DNA of 64,000 nt from Gracilimonas amylolytica (GTDB lineage: Bacteria; Bacteroidota; Rhodothermia; Balneolales; Balneolaceae): assembly GCF_002911695.1 (NCBI RefSeq), contig NZ_PQBS01000007.1:62001-126000 (forward strand), read 5' to 3'. A model generated the notes under the pieces. The model made no database searches and had not been told where the DNA came from. It worked only from the letters and a program-made list of their open reading frames with translations. A program made the translations under genes and the position numbers. Positions 51,607-60,525 of the stretch are shown here, piece after piece (within the stretch, counting starts at the first letter, position 1; the number at the start of each line of letters is the position of its first letter).

Positions 51607-52431
51607 ATGTTAAATAAACTGTTAGCAGTATTCGGGTTGATATTCTTACTGTCTGCCTGTCAAAATGATAAATTGATCAAAAGGGGAGATACCTTACAAG
51701 TGGCCTATCAAAAAGCCATGGCGTTTTATATGGAAGAAGATTTCACAGAGGCTGCAAATGCTTTTGATACCGTTACACGATTAGGTCGCGGAACAGATTA
51801 TGGACAGGAAGCCCAATATTACCTGGCTGAAAGCTATTACAATAACCGACAGTATCTGTTGGCAGCTTCAGAATATGATCGTTTTGTAAGCTTGTATCCA
51901 AACGAGGAACGCCGACAGGAGGCTGAATTTAAAGCCGCTATGTCGTACTACCATCAAAGTCCCCGTTATAAACTGGATCAGTCAGCTACAAGAAATGCCA
52001 TCGAGCGCTTTCAGCTATTCAATAACCGGTATCCGGATTCAGAACTGGTAACTGAATCTGCCGATAAGATCGATGAGTTAAGAAATAAGCTTGCCCGTAA
52101 GTCCTACGAATCGGCTCAATTCTATGTAAGAACCGATCAATACCTGGCTGCTACGATCTACCTTGAGGAAACTATTGATCAGTACCCTGAATCGGAATGG
52201 GCTGAAAAAGCATTGGTTGACCTTATCAAGACGTATGTGACCTATGCTGATAACAGTGTTCCTGAACGACAGGAAGAGCGATACTCTAAAGCGGTAGACA
52301 CGTACGATAAATTCCTTCAACTATTTCCTGAAAGTACCTACAGAAGTGAAGTTGAAAACATCCACGACGAAGCTCAAAGTAAACTTGAGGATGTACAAAG
52401 TAGTATGATCAGCGAATCGAATAATAACTGA
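51607..52431 (+). CDS. bamD: Outer-membrane assembly lipoprotein BamD
   Basis: The 274-residue TPR lipoprotein of the Bam complex that folds outer-membrane barrels. I placed the start at the ATG at 51607 because it gives a lipoprotein signal (LLSAC, acceptor Cys18); a longer frame from 51457 overlaps the prenyl synthase gene and would bury the signal peptide. The TPR-like helices start at about residue 30 with YQKAMAFYMEEDFTEAANAF and continue through about residue 260. The stop overlaps the nadD start (TGATG). Confidence 0.92.
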   Translation: MLNKLLAVFGLIFLLSACQNDKLIKRGDTLQVAYQKAMAFYMEEDFTEAANAFDTVTRLGRGTDYGQEAQYYLAESYYNNRQYLLAASEYDRFVSLYPNEERRQEAEFKAAMSYYHQSPRYKLDQSATRNAIERFQLFNNRYPDSELVTESADKIDELRNKLARKSYESAQFYVRTDQYLAATIYLEETIDQYPESEWAEKALVDLIKTYVTYADNSVPERQEERYSKAVDTYDKFLQLFPESTYRSEVENIHDEAQSKLEDVQSSMISESNNN

Positions 52432-53015
52432 TGTCTATGAGGATTGGACTGTTCGGAGGAACTTTCGATCCGGTTCATAACGGGCATATTTCCATTGTAA
52501 GGTCTTTCTTGAAGTCGGGATACATAGACAAATTGTGGATCCTTTTAACACCTGTACCGCCTCATAAACTGAATAAGGAGCATGTTTCTTATGACCATCG
52601 TAAAGAAATGCTCCGTTTGGCTTTTCAGGATGTAGAACATGTCAGTATCAGTACAATTGAACAAACATTGCCCAAACCTTCCTATATGGTTCAGACCGTT
52701 ACACACCTTGCTCAAAAATATCCTGAGGATGAATTTTCACTTTGTATAGGCGAAGACAGTATGGCACAATTCCATACCTGGAAAGACTACAGAAAATTAT
52801 TAGAACATTGCCAATTACTTGTGGCCGAACGCCCTGATACCGATCACAGTGAAGTAGGAAGTGAGATCATGGAGAAGGTTCAATTCATACCACATGATCC
52901 TGTAGAAGCTTCTTCCACAGAGATACGAGAGCTGTTAAATTCTGGAAATGACCCACAATTATTGCTTCCTGACAGGGTTTACAGTTACATTAAGGAACAC
53001 AAACTGTATCAATAA
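52431..53015 (+). CDS. nadD: Nicotinate-nucleotide adenylyltransferase
   Basis: Makes deamido-NAD from NaMN and ATP. The 194-residue protein begins with IGLFGGTFDPVHNGH, the nucleotidyltransferase HxGH motif, and has the C-terminal motif ASSTEIREL (ISSTxIR equivalent). The ATG at 52431 overlaps the bamD stop; a second ATG two codons later is possible. The bamD-nadD gene pair is common in this group. Confidence 0.95.
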   Translation: MSMRIGLFGGTFDPVHNGHISIVRSFLKSGYIDKLWILLTPVPPHKLNKEHVSYDHRKEMLRLAFQDVEHVSISTIEQTLPKPSYMVQTVTHLAQKYPEDEFSLCIGEDSMAQFHTWKDYRKLLEHCQLLVAERPDTDHSEVGSEIMEKVQFIPHDPVEASSTEIRELLNSGNDPQLLLPDRVYSYIKEHKLYQ

Positions 53016-53032
53016 CTGATTTTAGTAATCTC

Positions 53033-54064
53033 ATGCCTATTTCCAGAAAAGATTTCCTGCGTAATTCAGTGTTGGCTGCTGGAATGACTGTCTCCGGCTT
53101 TTCTCTCAATCAAATAAATGAGAGAAATAAATTGGATCATCAAATGATCAAGCCAAAGGCATTAAAAAATGGAGATACTTTAGGCCTTGTGGCACCTGCA
53201 AGTCCGATCTACGAAGAAAGTGTGTTTGAGGAGATGATGGTGAACCTCAAGGATCTTGGGTTTAAACTCAAACTGGGTAAGTCAGTGAGGAAACAACGTG
53301 GTTATTTAGCGGGAACCGACAGAGAACGATTGGAAGACCTCATGGAGATGTTCAGTGATGAGGAAGTGGATGGGATCATGTGTATTCGTGGGGGATGGGG
53401 GAGTAACCGAATTCTGTCCGATATTGATTATGATCTGATCAGGAATAACCCTAAGGTATTTTGCGGTTTCAGTGATATAACGTCCCTTCACATGGCTATT
53501 CAAAAATATGCCGGACTTTACACATTTCATGGGCCTGTCGGAAAATCGGTTTGGAATGATCTCACGACAGAGGCATTTCGAAATACCCTAATGAAGCCCA
53601 AACTGACCGATCAGCTAATTCCGGAACAAGAACTTGAGCATGCTTTCGCGATCCATCCCGGAAAGGCAACCGGAAGGTTACTGGGAGGAAATTTATCCGT
53701 GCTGACAACCCTGATAGGTACGGAGTATTTGCCGGATATGAAGGGTGCCATTCTATTTCTTGAGGATATAGGAGAAAGTGTGTATCGAATCGACAGAATG
53801 CTGACTCATCTTAAAATGGCCGGTCTGCTGGACGGACTAAATGGGTTTATATTTGGTAAATGTACCGAATGCAGTGCCGGGCCAAATAGCCTGGAGTTAG
53901 AAGAGGTTTTTAAGGATCACATTGAGCCATTGGGTATTCCGGCTTTTTACGGGGCAATGATCAGTCATGAAGACAATAACCTTACCATTCCAGTGGGGGT
54001 AGAAGCTGAAATGAATGCGGATAATTTAAGTTTCAGGTTCAAAGAACATACTGTGAAAGTCTGA
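53033..54064 (+). CDS. LD-carboxypeptidase (S66 family), exported
   Basis: A 343-residue peptidase that removes the terminal D-alanine from murein tetrapeptides. The N-terminus SRKDFLRNSVLAAGMTVSGFS is an export signal with a Tat-like SRKxFL core (Lys in place of the second Arg). The catalytic serine is in GFSDIT (Ser147). The later FLEDIGE and SHEDNN regions supply the Glu and His of the S66 triad. Many cytoplasmic S66 proteins (LdcA) lack a signal; this one probably works in the periplasm. Confidence 0.85.
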   Translation: MPISRKDFLRNSVLAAGMTVSGFSLNQINERNKLDHQMIKPKALKNGDTLGLVAPASPIYEESVFEEMMVNLKDLGFKLKLGKSVRKQRGYLAGTDRERLEDLMEMFSDEEVDGIMCIRGGWGSNRILSDIDYDLIRNNPKVFCGFSDITSLHMAIQKYAGLYTFHGPVGKSVWNDLTTEAFRNTLMKPKLTDQLIPEQELEHAFAIHPGKATGRLLGGNLSVLTTLIGTEYLPDMKGAILFLEDIGESVYRIDRMLTHLKMAGLLDGLNGFIFGKCTECSAGPNSLELEEVFKDHIEPLGIPAFYGAMISHEDNNLTIPVGVEAEMNADNLSFRFKEHTVKV

Positions 54065-54070
54065 ATCGAT

Positions 54071-55135
54071 TCATTTATTGATACCCGATAAATGTTCGAT
54101 CATTCTGCCATCTTCCGTGCTTTTATATTCCTGCATAAGATCAGCTGTTAAGCAGGAATGGATCGGGAAAATTTGAATGGTTTCTCCCACACTGATCTCT
54201 TCAAATACATTTTGACTGCATTTAATGATACCATGCTCCTGAGAGATACTTTTGATGTAAGTTTCTTCTGACAGATGCTTCAGGCGCGGTTCACCAAAAC
54301 TTTTGACACCATTGATCTCAATGAATTCTTTTGAGAAATGTACGGCCCCACCATGAATTAGAACTTCATTCCGGCTTTTAAATTTCTCAATGACTGGACA
54401 CTCCATATAAACAGCGATCTCGTTGGGTGAACAGGATCCAATTTGAACCTGCATCCAGTCATAAAACACAAAGTTACCGGGACTCAGCTGATCGATCGGA
54501 CCAAAATCTGATAAAACACTACAGGAGGGCGTATCGCCAAAACAGATCGGAAGATCAGGAAAGGTGCTTTTGATCACTTCAAGTTTCTTGATAGTAGGAG
54601 TGATCAGTTCCAGTATGTCATTTTCTGATCGTGCCTTATACGTATATCCGGCATGGCAGTAAAAACCGGCAGGGTAAAAGTGCTCTGACTCTTCAATTGT
54701 TTCAAGTACGCTACGTATGGCTGGAAGATCATTGATCGGGATACCACTTCTGCCATAATCAGGATCCAGTTCAATGTATAAACCCATTGAGTTCGACACT
54801 TTTTGATCAAGTAACCTAACGACCTCTTCAGATATCACTAACGTTTTAAGTGTGATTCTTGAAGATAAATCATCGTAAACTGAATTCGCTAAGACATTGG
54901 CTGGGAATGCTATAGTGATATCTTTCCACCCGTGGTTTGCAAAATACTGTGCCATCTTTGGAGATGAAACTGTGATTCCACGAATACCAAAATCCCTGAA
55001 TATCTCACCGATCTCAGCCGATTGATGAGTTTTGAAATGAGGCCTGAATTCCATTTCATTTCGTCGGCATTTATCAGCCATTTTTTTGATGTTCTGGCTT
55101 ACAATGTCAGTATCTATATAAAGCGTTGGAAACAT
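54071..55135 (-). CDS. D-threonine aldolase/D-serine dehydratase-like PLP enzyme
   Basis: A 354-residue PLP protein with an alanine-racemase-type N-terminal barrel. The PLP lysine is in FRPHFKTHQS (Lys35). A C-terminal metal-site motif IHSCLTADL matches the HxC pair of zinc-dependent D-serine dehydratases/D-threonine aldolases (DSD1-like). It would cleave or dehydrate D-hydroxy-amino acids. It converges on the LD-carboxypeptidase gene, a coincidence of D-amino-acid function that may not be meaningful. The exact substrate cannot be told. Confidence 0.85.
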   Translation of the reverse strand: MFPTLYIDTDIVSQNIKKMADKCRRNEMEFRPHFKTHQSAEIGEIFRDFGIRGITVSSPKMAQYFANHGWKDITIAFPANVLANSVYDDLSSRITLKTLVISEEVVRLLDQKVSNSMGLYIELDPDYGRSGIPINDLPAIRSVLETIEESEHFYPAGFYCHAGYTYKARSENDILELITPTIKKLEVIKSTFPDLPICFGDTPSCSVLSDFGPIDQLSPGNFVFYDWMQVQIGSCSPNEIAVYMECPVIEKFKSRNEVLIHGGAVHFSKEFIEINGVKSFGEPRLKHLSEETYIKSISQEHGIIKCSQNVFEEISVGETIQIFPIHSCLTADLMQEYKSTEDGRMIEHLSGINK

Positions 55136-55163
55136 GATGATTTAATTGAGTGATCTTAATGTA

Positions 55164-55997
55164 TCAATTCTTTGCAGGATCGAGTCCGGCATTTGAATTC
55201 TCATTTTCCATTTCTGATCTCATTACAGAGTCCCAGGATCCGTAGATCGGGTTTGGCAGAATAAACCATTTTCTCCCAAAATTGGCTGAGTACTCCCGAA
55301 TTTTGTTATCACGCTCGGCCTGACTGATCTCCTTTGCAGGAAAGAAATCATTGAGATCATCACCAAATAACATAATGACCCGGTAACTATCCTCAACCAT
55401 TTTCCTTCGGTTAACTTTGGAAGAGGTCCAGTTTGGCTGTTCTCCATTTGTTAGAATGTTATCCATGCTTGTTGAAACCGGGAAACCAAGTTCTTTTAGA
55501 TTCTTTCGTGTTGCTTCTTCAACTTCATAACTTCTGTTACTCAAATAAAAGATCGTCACACCTTGTTCGTTAGCATACTGAGCAAACTCAACAGCTCCGG
55601 GTACAGCTTCCGCATTAGCTTCCAAACACCAGGCATTCCAGTCGTCCGAGTTGTAAGATTTATTCTCAAGGATCATTCGCGCCTGAAAAGGAGAGTTATC
55701 CAAAACGGTTTCGTCTATATCCATAATAATAGCAGGAGGGAGCTTCCTGTAAACAGACTCATCTTTTTGATTGACTGATGCAGTCCAGAAAGAATCTTCT
55801 AAAGGTAGAGATAGCATTCTTTCAGCGGTTTCATAAGCCTGTACATTCAGGGCTTTATACTCTGCAGAATTCTGTACCCAAAGCGTGGCCTGAAGTGACG
55901 GATCTTCAGGCAGTGGGGCATCATTATCTGTTAAAGATTGGCTGGATCCACATGAAGTAATAAAGATCAGGGCGAATAGATAAATGAATCGGTTCAT
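55164..55997 (-). CDS. Lipoprotein e(P4)-family acid phosphatase/5'-nucleotidase
   Basis: A 277-residue lipoprotein (lipobox ITSC, Cys16) with a class C HAD phosphatase domain. The nucleophile motif is IMDIDETVLDNS (Asp93, Asp95), and the later FGDDLNDF supplies the acidic metal-binding pair. Homologue e(P4) of Haemophilus removes phosphate from NMN and other nucleotides at the outer membrane. The gene is transcribed in the same direction as the upstream-of-RimB spacer allows and follows no partner. Confidence 0.92.
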   Translation of the reverse strand: MNRFIYLFALIFITSCGSSQSLTDNDAPLPEDPSLQATLWVQNSAEYKALNVQAYETAERMLSLPLEDSFWTASVNQKDESVYRKLPPAIIMDIDETVLDNSPFQARMILENKSYNSDDWNAWCLEANAEAVPGAVEFAQYANEQGVTIFYLSNRSYEVEEATRKNLKELGFPVSTSMDNILTNGEQPNWTSSKVNRRKMVEDSYRVIMLFGDDLNDFFPAKEISQAERDNKIREYSANFGRKWFILPNPIYGSWDSVMRSEMENENSNAGLDPAKN

Positions 55998-56112
55998 AAA
56001 AATGGACGGGTTGTATTTAAATTTAGCCTTAAAGATATGAAATCATATTAAGAGCTAATTAATTTTTAAATAGAATGTTATTCCCCGTTTAAAACCTTTA
56101 TTTTTGGTTGCT

Positions 56113-56553
56113 ATGGAAAACACATCCGAACAGAAAATTATTGGCCGTACAGAGTTGGTTGATCTTCCCGAATGGAATTTCATTGATCTTGAGGCAAAGA
56201 TCGATACCGGTGCTTATACCTCAAGTATGCATTGTCATGATATTGAAGCGTATCGTGAAGAGGGTGAAGATTGGATCCGTTTTTATTTACTGGATCCTGA
56301 TCATGTATCATATAATGAACAAGAGATCACTATGCCGGTTCACGATCAGCGTGAGGTGAAATCGTCCAATGGAGAAACAGAGCTCCGATATTTTATCAGG
56401 ACGAAGATAAATTTTTTTGACCGCTCATATGATATAGAATTATCTCTCACCGACAGATCTGCCATGAAGTACCCTTTGTTAATTGGGAGAAAATTTCTAC
56501 AAAAAGGTCCATTTCTGGTAGATGTTACAAAAGAAAATCTCAGTAAAAAATAA
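56113..56553 (+). CDS. RimB-like ATP-dependent zinc protease/retropepsin-fold protein
   Basis: A 146-residue protein of the DUF785/RimB family. The DTGAYTSSMHC segment (Asp31-Thr32-Gly33) is a retropepsin-like active-site motif, despite the family name of zinc protease. In Pseudomonas, RimB acts with RimA and RimK in modifying ribosomal protein S6. It is followed by rimK after 21 bases. The ATG at 56113 is preferred over a TTG at 56104. A TATTTTTG -7-like box at 56099-56106 would make the transcript nearly leaderless. Confidence 0.83.
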   Translation: MENTSEQKIIGRTELVDLPEWNFIDLEAKIDTGAYTSSMHCHDIEAYREEGEDWIRFYLLDPDHVSYNEQEITMPVHDQREVKSSNGETELRYFIRTKINFFDRSYDIELSLTDRSAMKYPLLIGRKFLQKGPFLVDVTKENLSKK

Positions 56554-56574
56554 TTCACCCCGGAGTCTTAGTAA

Positions 56575-57498
56575 ATGAATATTGGTATCCTATCGAGAAA
56601 TGCATCTTTATACTCAACTCAGCGACTGATCGAAGCTGCAAGGGAGCACGGACATGAAGTAGAAGTCATCGATCATCTTAAGTGTGATATTGTTATAGAG
56701 CAGGACGATCCAAAGATCTATTTTAAAAGTAAGCGTATCGACTATCTGGATGCTATCATCCCCAGAATTGGAGCGTCTGTTACATTTTACGGGGCAGCTG
56801 TGGTCAGGCAATTTGAGATGATGGATGTATTCAGTGTGGTGCACTCACAGGCTTTGGTACGATCAAGGGATAAGCTTCGCAGCCTTCAGTTATTAGCCAG
56901 TTCCGGGGTTGGCCTTCCAAAAACAGTGTTCACCAATTATTCCAAGGAAGTTAAAAAGATCATTGAATCGGTAGGAGGAGCTCCGCTGATTGTAAAATTA
57001 CTTGAGGGCACTCAGGGGCACGGTGTAGTATTAGGACCTACCAAAAAAGCCTCAGAATCAATTATTGAGGCCTTTCATGCCATGAAAGCCAGGGTGATCG
57101 TTCAGGAGTTTATCTCTGAATCAAAAGGAGCTGATATCAGAGCCTTTGTGGTAGATGGCAAAGTGGTTGGTGCCATGAAAAGGCAGGGCAAAGAAGGGGA
57201 GTTCCGCTCAAATCTGCATCAGGGCGGAACCGGGGAATTGATAAAGCTCTCCAAAGCAGAGCGTGTTGCAGCTCTCAGAGCCGCATCGGCTATGGATCTA
57301 CAAGTGGCCGGTGTGGATATGTTGCAATCAGAACGAGGTCCTTTGATTCTTGAAGTAAACTCGTCCCCCGGACTTGAGGGTATCGAAAAAACAACGAATA
57401 AAGATATTGCCGGTTTTATCATCAAATACATTGAGAAGGCGATAGAAGAGCGTAAGAAAAACCCGGCTCGTAAAAAGAAGGCAAAGAAACATGCCTAA
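56575..57498 (+). CDS. rimK: RimK-type ATP-grasp ligase
   Basis: A 307-residue ATP-grasp enzyme. The N-terminal domain has [20 protein letters not shown]; the ATP-grasp core has [19 protein letters not shown] (ATP phosphate loop) and [13 protein letters not shown] (metal-binding Asn and Glu). E. coli RimK adds glutamate residues to ribosomal protein S6; other members make glutamate or N-acetyl-aspartyl-glutamate peptides. The neighbouring RimB-like and aspartoacylase genes fit either theme. The C-terminus is Lys-rich and overlaps the next gene by 8 bases. Confidence 0.9.
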   Translation: MNIGILSRNASLYSTQRLIEAAREHGHEVEVIDHLKCDIVIEQDDPKIYFKSKRIDYLDAIIPRIGASVTFYGAAVVRQFEMMDVFSVVHSQALVRSRDKLRSLQLLASSGVGLPKTVFTNYSKEVKKIIESVGGAPLIVKLLEGTQGHGVVLGPTKKASESIIEAFHAMKARVIVQEFISESKGADIRAFVVDGKVVGAMKRQGKEGEFRSNLHQGGTGELIKLSKAERVAALRAASAMDLQVAGVDMLQSERGPLILEVNSSPGLEGIEKTTNKDIAGFIIKYIEKAIEERKKNPARKKKAKKHA

Positions 57499-58435
57499 AC
57501 AGATCACGATCAATAAAGAGAAGATCAGCCCGGGTGAACAGAAAATCGTGAACCTGAACATTGCCCGGCTACCAACCTACACAAGTATCGATCTGCCGGT
57601 TCTGGTGTATCGGGCGCCCGTAGATGGCCCTGTGATGTTGCTGACAGGTGGCCTGCACGGAGATGAGATCAACGGAGTAGAGATCATCCGCCGTATGATC
57701 GAAAGAGACCTGGTGATTCCTGAAAAGGGTACCGTGATAGCTATCCCTATTGTAAACATTTATGGATTTATCCAGAATTCCAGGGGATTGCCCGATGGAA
57801 AGGATATTAATCGAAGTTTTCCGGGTGCAAAAGGCGGGTCACTGGCAAAATTACTTGCTCATACCTTAATGACGGAGATCATTCCGGTCATAGACTGTGG
57901 CATAGATTTTCATACCGGAGGCGCTTCGCGATCTAATTACCCTCAGGTGAGGTGCTCCTTTAAAATAGATAAGGCAACAGAATATGCCCGGGCTATGGGC
58001 TCTCCGGTTATGATGCACTCCGGTTTGATCTCTAAATCATTTCGGAATGCGGCTCATAAGAAAGGAAAAGAAATTTTGGTCTTTGAAGTGGGAGAATCAC
58101 TTCGCTATGATGAATTCGGTATAGAGGAAGGCATTGACAGTGCCCGCCGTCTGATGAAATATCTCGGTATGGTGAAAAATGCTCCGGATGCAAATAAAAC
58201 CATGATATATAATCAATCAACCTGGATCAGGACCAAAAATGCCGGTTTATTTATTTCAAAAACTGAACTTGGTGAAATTCAAAATAAGCGACAGGTCTTA
58301 GGTCAAATAAAGGATCCTTACGGAGAGCTTAACTCAAGAGTTTTGGCTCCGCAAGACGGAATGGTAATTGGCTTAAATAATTGCCCTGTAGTTAATAAGG
58401 GTGATGCTCTCATTCACTTTGCATATAACAAATAA
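57491..58435 (+). CDS. Succinylglutamate desuccinylase/aspartoacylase-family hydrolase
   Basis: A 314-residue M14-like zinc enzyme. Ligands appear as [12 protein letters not shown] (His56, Glu59) and CGIDFHTGG (His141); the catalytic glutamate is in [10 protein letters not shown]-terminal beta domain (about 230-314) with [15 protein letters not shown] matches the AstE/AspA-like group. Substrates in the family include N-succinylglutamate and N-acetylaspartate. It overlaps rimK by 8 bases, so ligase and hydrolase are coupled. Confidence 0.88.
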   Translation: MPKQITINKEKISPGEQKIVNLNIARLPTYTSIDLPVLVYRAPVDGPVMLLTGGLHGDEINGVEIIRRMIERDLVIPEKGTVIAIPIVNIYGFIQNSRGLPDGKDINRSFPGAKGGSLAKLLAHTLMTEIIPVIDCGIDFHTGGASRSNYPQVRCSFKIDKATEYARAMGSPVMMHSGLISKSFRNAAHKKGKEILVFEVGESLRYDEFGIEEGIDSARRLMKYLGMVKNAPDANKTMIYNQSTWIRTKNAGLFISKTELGEIQNKRQVLGQIKDPYGELNSRVLAPQDGMVIGLNNCPVVNKGDALIHFAYNK

Positions 58436-58446
58436 ATAGGAATACA

Positions 58447-58791
58447 TTGGATATCGACTTACTTTTTATAGCACTTAAAAAATCGGACTGGCGCGAGATC
58501 TCACAAAAAGAGACGATCTATTCTCCGGAATTCTTAGCCGAAGGAAGTCTAAAAACCTTTACCGGAGACCAGGCTCAAGATGTACTCAATAAAACCTATT
58601 CCGGTGAGGAAATACTTCTGATCGTCTTAGATCCGCTTAGAATACAAGCACCGATCAAACATGTGAAAGTTGATGGTCTTAAATATGTGGAAGTGATGGG
58701 TGAAGTGACAAAAGATGCACTTATTGATAAGATCACTTTGAAGCCGAATAAGGACGGATCCTACTCACTGGACGTTAAACACTTTGATTAG
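58447..58791 (+). CDS. DUF952-like protein
   Basis: A 114-residue protein. The order of ALKKSDWREISQKETIYSPEFLAEGSLKTF, followed by YSGEEILLIVLDPLRI, resembles DUF952 proteins (Trp early, SLxxEG, then a LLxID strand). The function of that family is unknown. The start is a TTG at 58447; no ATG is available nearby. It follows the aspartoacylase gene by 11 bases and precedes the lipid kinase by 6, so all five genes from 56.1 kb may be one operon. The assignment is by recognition of pattern only. Confidence 0.62.
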   Translation: MDIDLLFIALKKSDWREISQKETIYSPEFLAEGSLKTFTGDQAQDVLNKTYSGEEILLIVLDPLRIQAPIKHVKVDGLKYVEVMGEVTKDALIDKITLKPNKDGSYSLDVKHFD

Positions 58792-58797
58792 GATTAC

Positions 58798-59691
58798 TTG
58801 AGTCGTAAGGATTCATATTGCTTTATCATCAATTGTGCGTCAAATGCACATGCTTCTGAAATTACCTTTAAAAAATATGAGTCTGTTATAAAGAGTGAAT
58901 TTCCGGGTTCATACCTTTTATACATCCGTTCAGGTGATTCTATAAAAGACTTTGTTGAAGCTCATTTAGACAAATACAGCCACTTTGTGGCTTGTGGGGG
59001 AGATGGAACGGTTAATAGTGTCGCTAACGCCTTAGTAGAAACTGAAACAATTCTTGGGGTATTGCCATTAGGTAGTGGTAATGATTTTGCTCAAAATATT
59101 GGGTTGTATTTAAATTTTGAACATGATCTTAAGATCCTTAAAAATAACAGGATCAAACAGATAGATGCCATAAAGGTTAATGGGGAATACATGTTTAATA
59201 CCTGTGGTTCAGGTTTGGATGGCCTTACTAACTTTTATGCTTCCAAAAGTTTGTTCCGGAGGGGCTTTCTAAAGTACTTTTTTGGCGGGTTAACCGCTTT
59301 ATTGAAGGCCGGCCGATTTGACATCACCTATAACATTGATGGAAATGGAAGCAAGGTATACCAGAATATCTGGATGGTGGCTGTTGCTAATGGTAAAACA
59401 GAAGGTGGCAGATATAAGATCTCACCGAATTCTGATAACAGTGACGGTATTGCCGATGTGATCATCGTAAAAGGAGTTTCAAGACTTCACCTGATCCGGG
59501 AATTTATAAAGTTATCCTTCGGAAGGTCATTTGATCCAGAAATAGTTGAAATTCTGTCATTTCAGGATACTATGGAGCTCAGAAACTCGATAAAGCTTCA
59601 TACACACCTGGACGGCGAACAAAAAGGTCAGTTAGATCAGTTTGAATTCAGAATGAATAAAGGGGCTATAAAAGTTGTAGTGGGTTCATAA
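58798..59691 (+). CDS. Diacylglycerol kinase-family lipid kinase
   Basis: A 297-residue member of the DAGK catalytic-domain family (YegS/BmrU/DgkB type), which phosphorylates lipids such as diacylglycerol. The nucleotide motif GGDGTVN is at 67-73 and PLGSGNDF at 90-97. A later region, VANGKTEGGRYKISPNSDNSDG, matches the family's C-terminal domain. The start is a TTG at 58798. The substrate is unknown. The terminal base of the operon is not marked by a clear terminator. Confidence 0.9.
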   Translation: MSRKDSYCFIINCASNAHASEITFKKYESVIKSEFPGSYLLYIRSGDSIKDFVEAHLDKYSHFVACGGDGTVNSVANALVETETILGVLPLGSGNDFAQNIGLYLNFEHDLKILKNNRIKQIDAIKVNGEYMFNTCGSGLDGLTNFYASKSLFRRGFLKYFFGGLTALLKAGRFDITYNIDGNGSKVYQNIWMVAVANGKTEGGRYKISPNSDNSDGIADVIIVKGVSRLHLIREFIKLSFGRSFDPEIVEILSFQDTMELRNSIKLHTHLDGEQKGQLDQFEFRMNKGAIKVVVGS

Positions 59692-59760
59692 AATGGGTTT
59701 ATCTGCTTCATAATATCTTCATTGACAGGTAGTATTATTATATAACTTCTAAAACAAACA

Positions 59761-59766
59761 GGAGGT
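59761..59766 (+). promoter_or_regulatory. Shine-Dalgarno-like site before tonB
   Basis: GGAGG at 59761-59765, preceded by A, gives AGGAGG. It is 2 bases from the first ATG and 5 from the second (59771), so the second is at the better spacing. Strong SD sequences are uncommon in this window. Confidence 0.55.
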
Positions 59767-59767
59767 T

Positions 59768-60460
59768 ATGATGCGAGGTCCGGTAAAAATAATAGATCGC
59801 AAAAATGATTTAAAAAGAGGCTATCTGATTCGCCTTGAGATAGGCTTTATATTAGCACTTCTTATTATGATATCAGCCTTTAAGCTTGATCTGAATATTG
59901 AGCAAGAAAAGGAAGAATTAGTGATCGATCGACAGGAAGAAGTTTATGTTGAAGAGATCGTACAAACAAAACAAGAGATCAAAGCTCCACCACCACCAAG
60001 ACCCATGGTTCCCGTAGAGGTTCCGAATGATGAGATCATACAGGATGATTTCATTGACCTTGATGCTGAATTGGACTTGGATGAATCCTTTATGGAATTA
60101 CCGCCACCACCGCCACAAATGGATGATGAGGTGGTTGAGGAAGAAGAGGAGATCTTTGTAGTCGTAGAGCAAATGCCTGAATTAATAGGTGGTTTAGCCG
60201 CCTTAAACAAGCATATAACCTATCCTGAAATGGCGAGAAGAGCGCAAATTGAAGGTCGTGTTATTGTTGAGTTTATCATAGATAAGGATGGTAAAGTACG
60301 TGACCCGAAAGTTATAAGAGGCATTGGCGGGGGTTGCGATGAAGAAGCCATCAAAGCGGTTCAAAAAGTAACATTCAAACCTGGAATGCAGCGGGGTAAA
60401 CCGGTCTTAGTTCGTTACAGCATGCCGATCAATTTTACACTTCAGGATCAAAACAGTTAG
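59768..60460 (+). CDS. TonB-family energy transducer
   Basis: A 230-residue TonB-like protein. A cytoplasmic N-terminus (about 22 residues) precedes a transmembrane helix (about 23-41, FILALLIMISAF). A proline-rich spacer follows (about 70-125, with PPPPRP and PPPPPQ), but it is unusually acidic, with DDFIDLDAELDLDESF and EEEEE runs. The C-terminal domain (about 140-230) has YPEMARRAQIEGRVIVEFII and AIKAVQKVTFKPGMQRGKPV, the TonB fold that contacts outer-membrane receptors. The ATG at 59771 may be the true start. No ExbB/ExbD genes are adjacent. Confidence 0.88.
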   Translation: MMRGPVKIIDRKNDLKRGYLIRLEIGFILALLIMISAFKLDLNIEQEKEELVIDRQEEVYVEEIVQTKQEIKAPPPPRPMVPVEVPNDEIIQDDFIDLDAELDLDESFMELPPPPPQMDDEVVEEEEEIFVVVEQMPELIGGLAALNKHITYPEMARRAQIEGRVIVEFIIDKDGKVRDPKVIRGIGGGCDEEAIKAVQKVTFKPGMQRGKPVLVRYSMPINFTLQDQNS

Positions 60461-60495
60461 TCAGTGAGTTGATCTTGTCTGATAAAACAACGTTG

Positions 60496-60525
60496 AGCCC
60501 TGATCCAGTTATCAGGGCTTTTTTT
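60496..60525 (+). terminator. Intrinsic terminator between tonB and the receiver gene
   Basis: A perfect 9-bp stem AGCCCTGAT / ATCAGGGCT (60496-60504, 60511-60519) with loop CCAGTT, followed by a T-run to 60525. It overlaps the last codons of the convergent receiver gene. Confidence 0.92.

Noticed and set aside
54062-54073. TGAATCGATTCA palindrome between the LD-carboxypeptidase and PLP genes as an operator or terminator
   Set aside because: Twelve bases, lying over a convergent stop region, with no loop or T-run; chance is sufficient.
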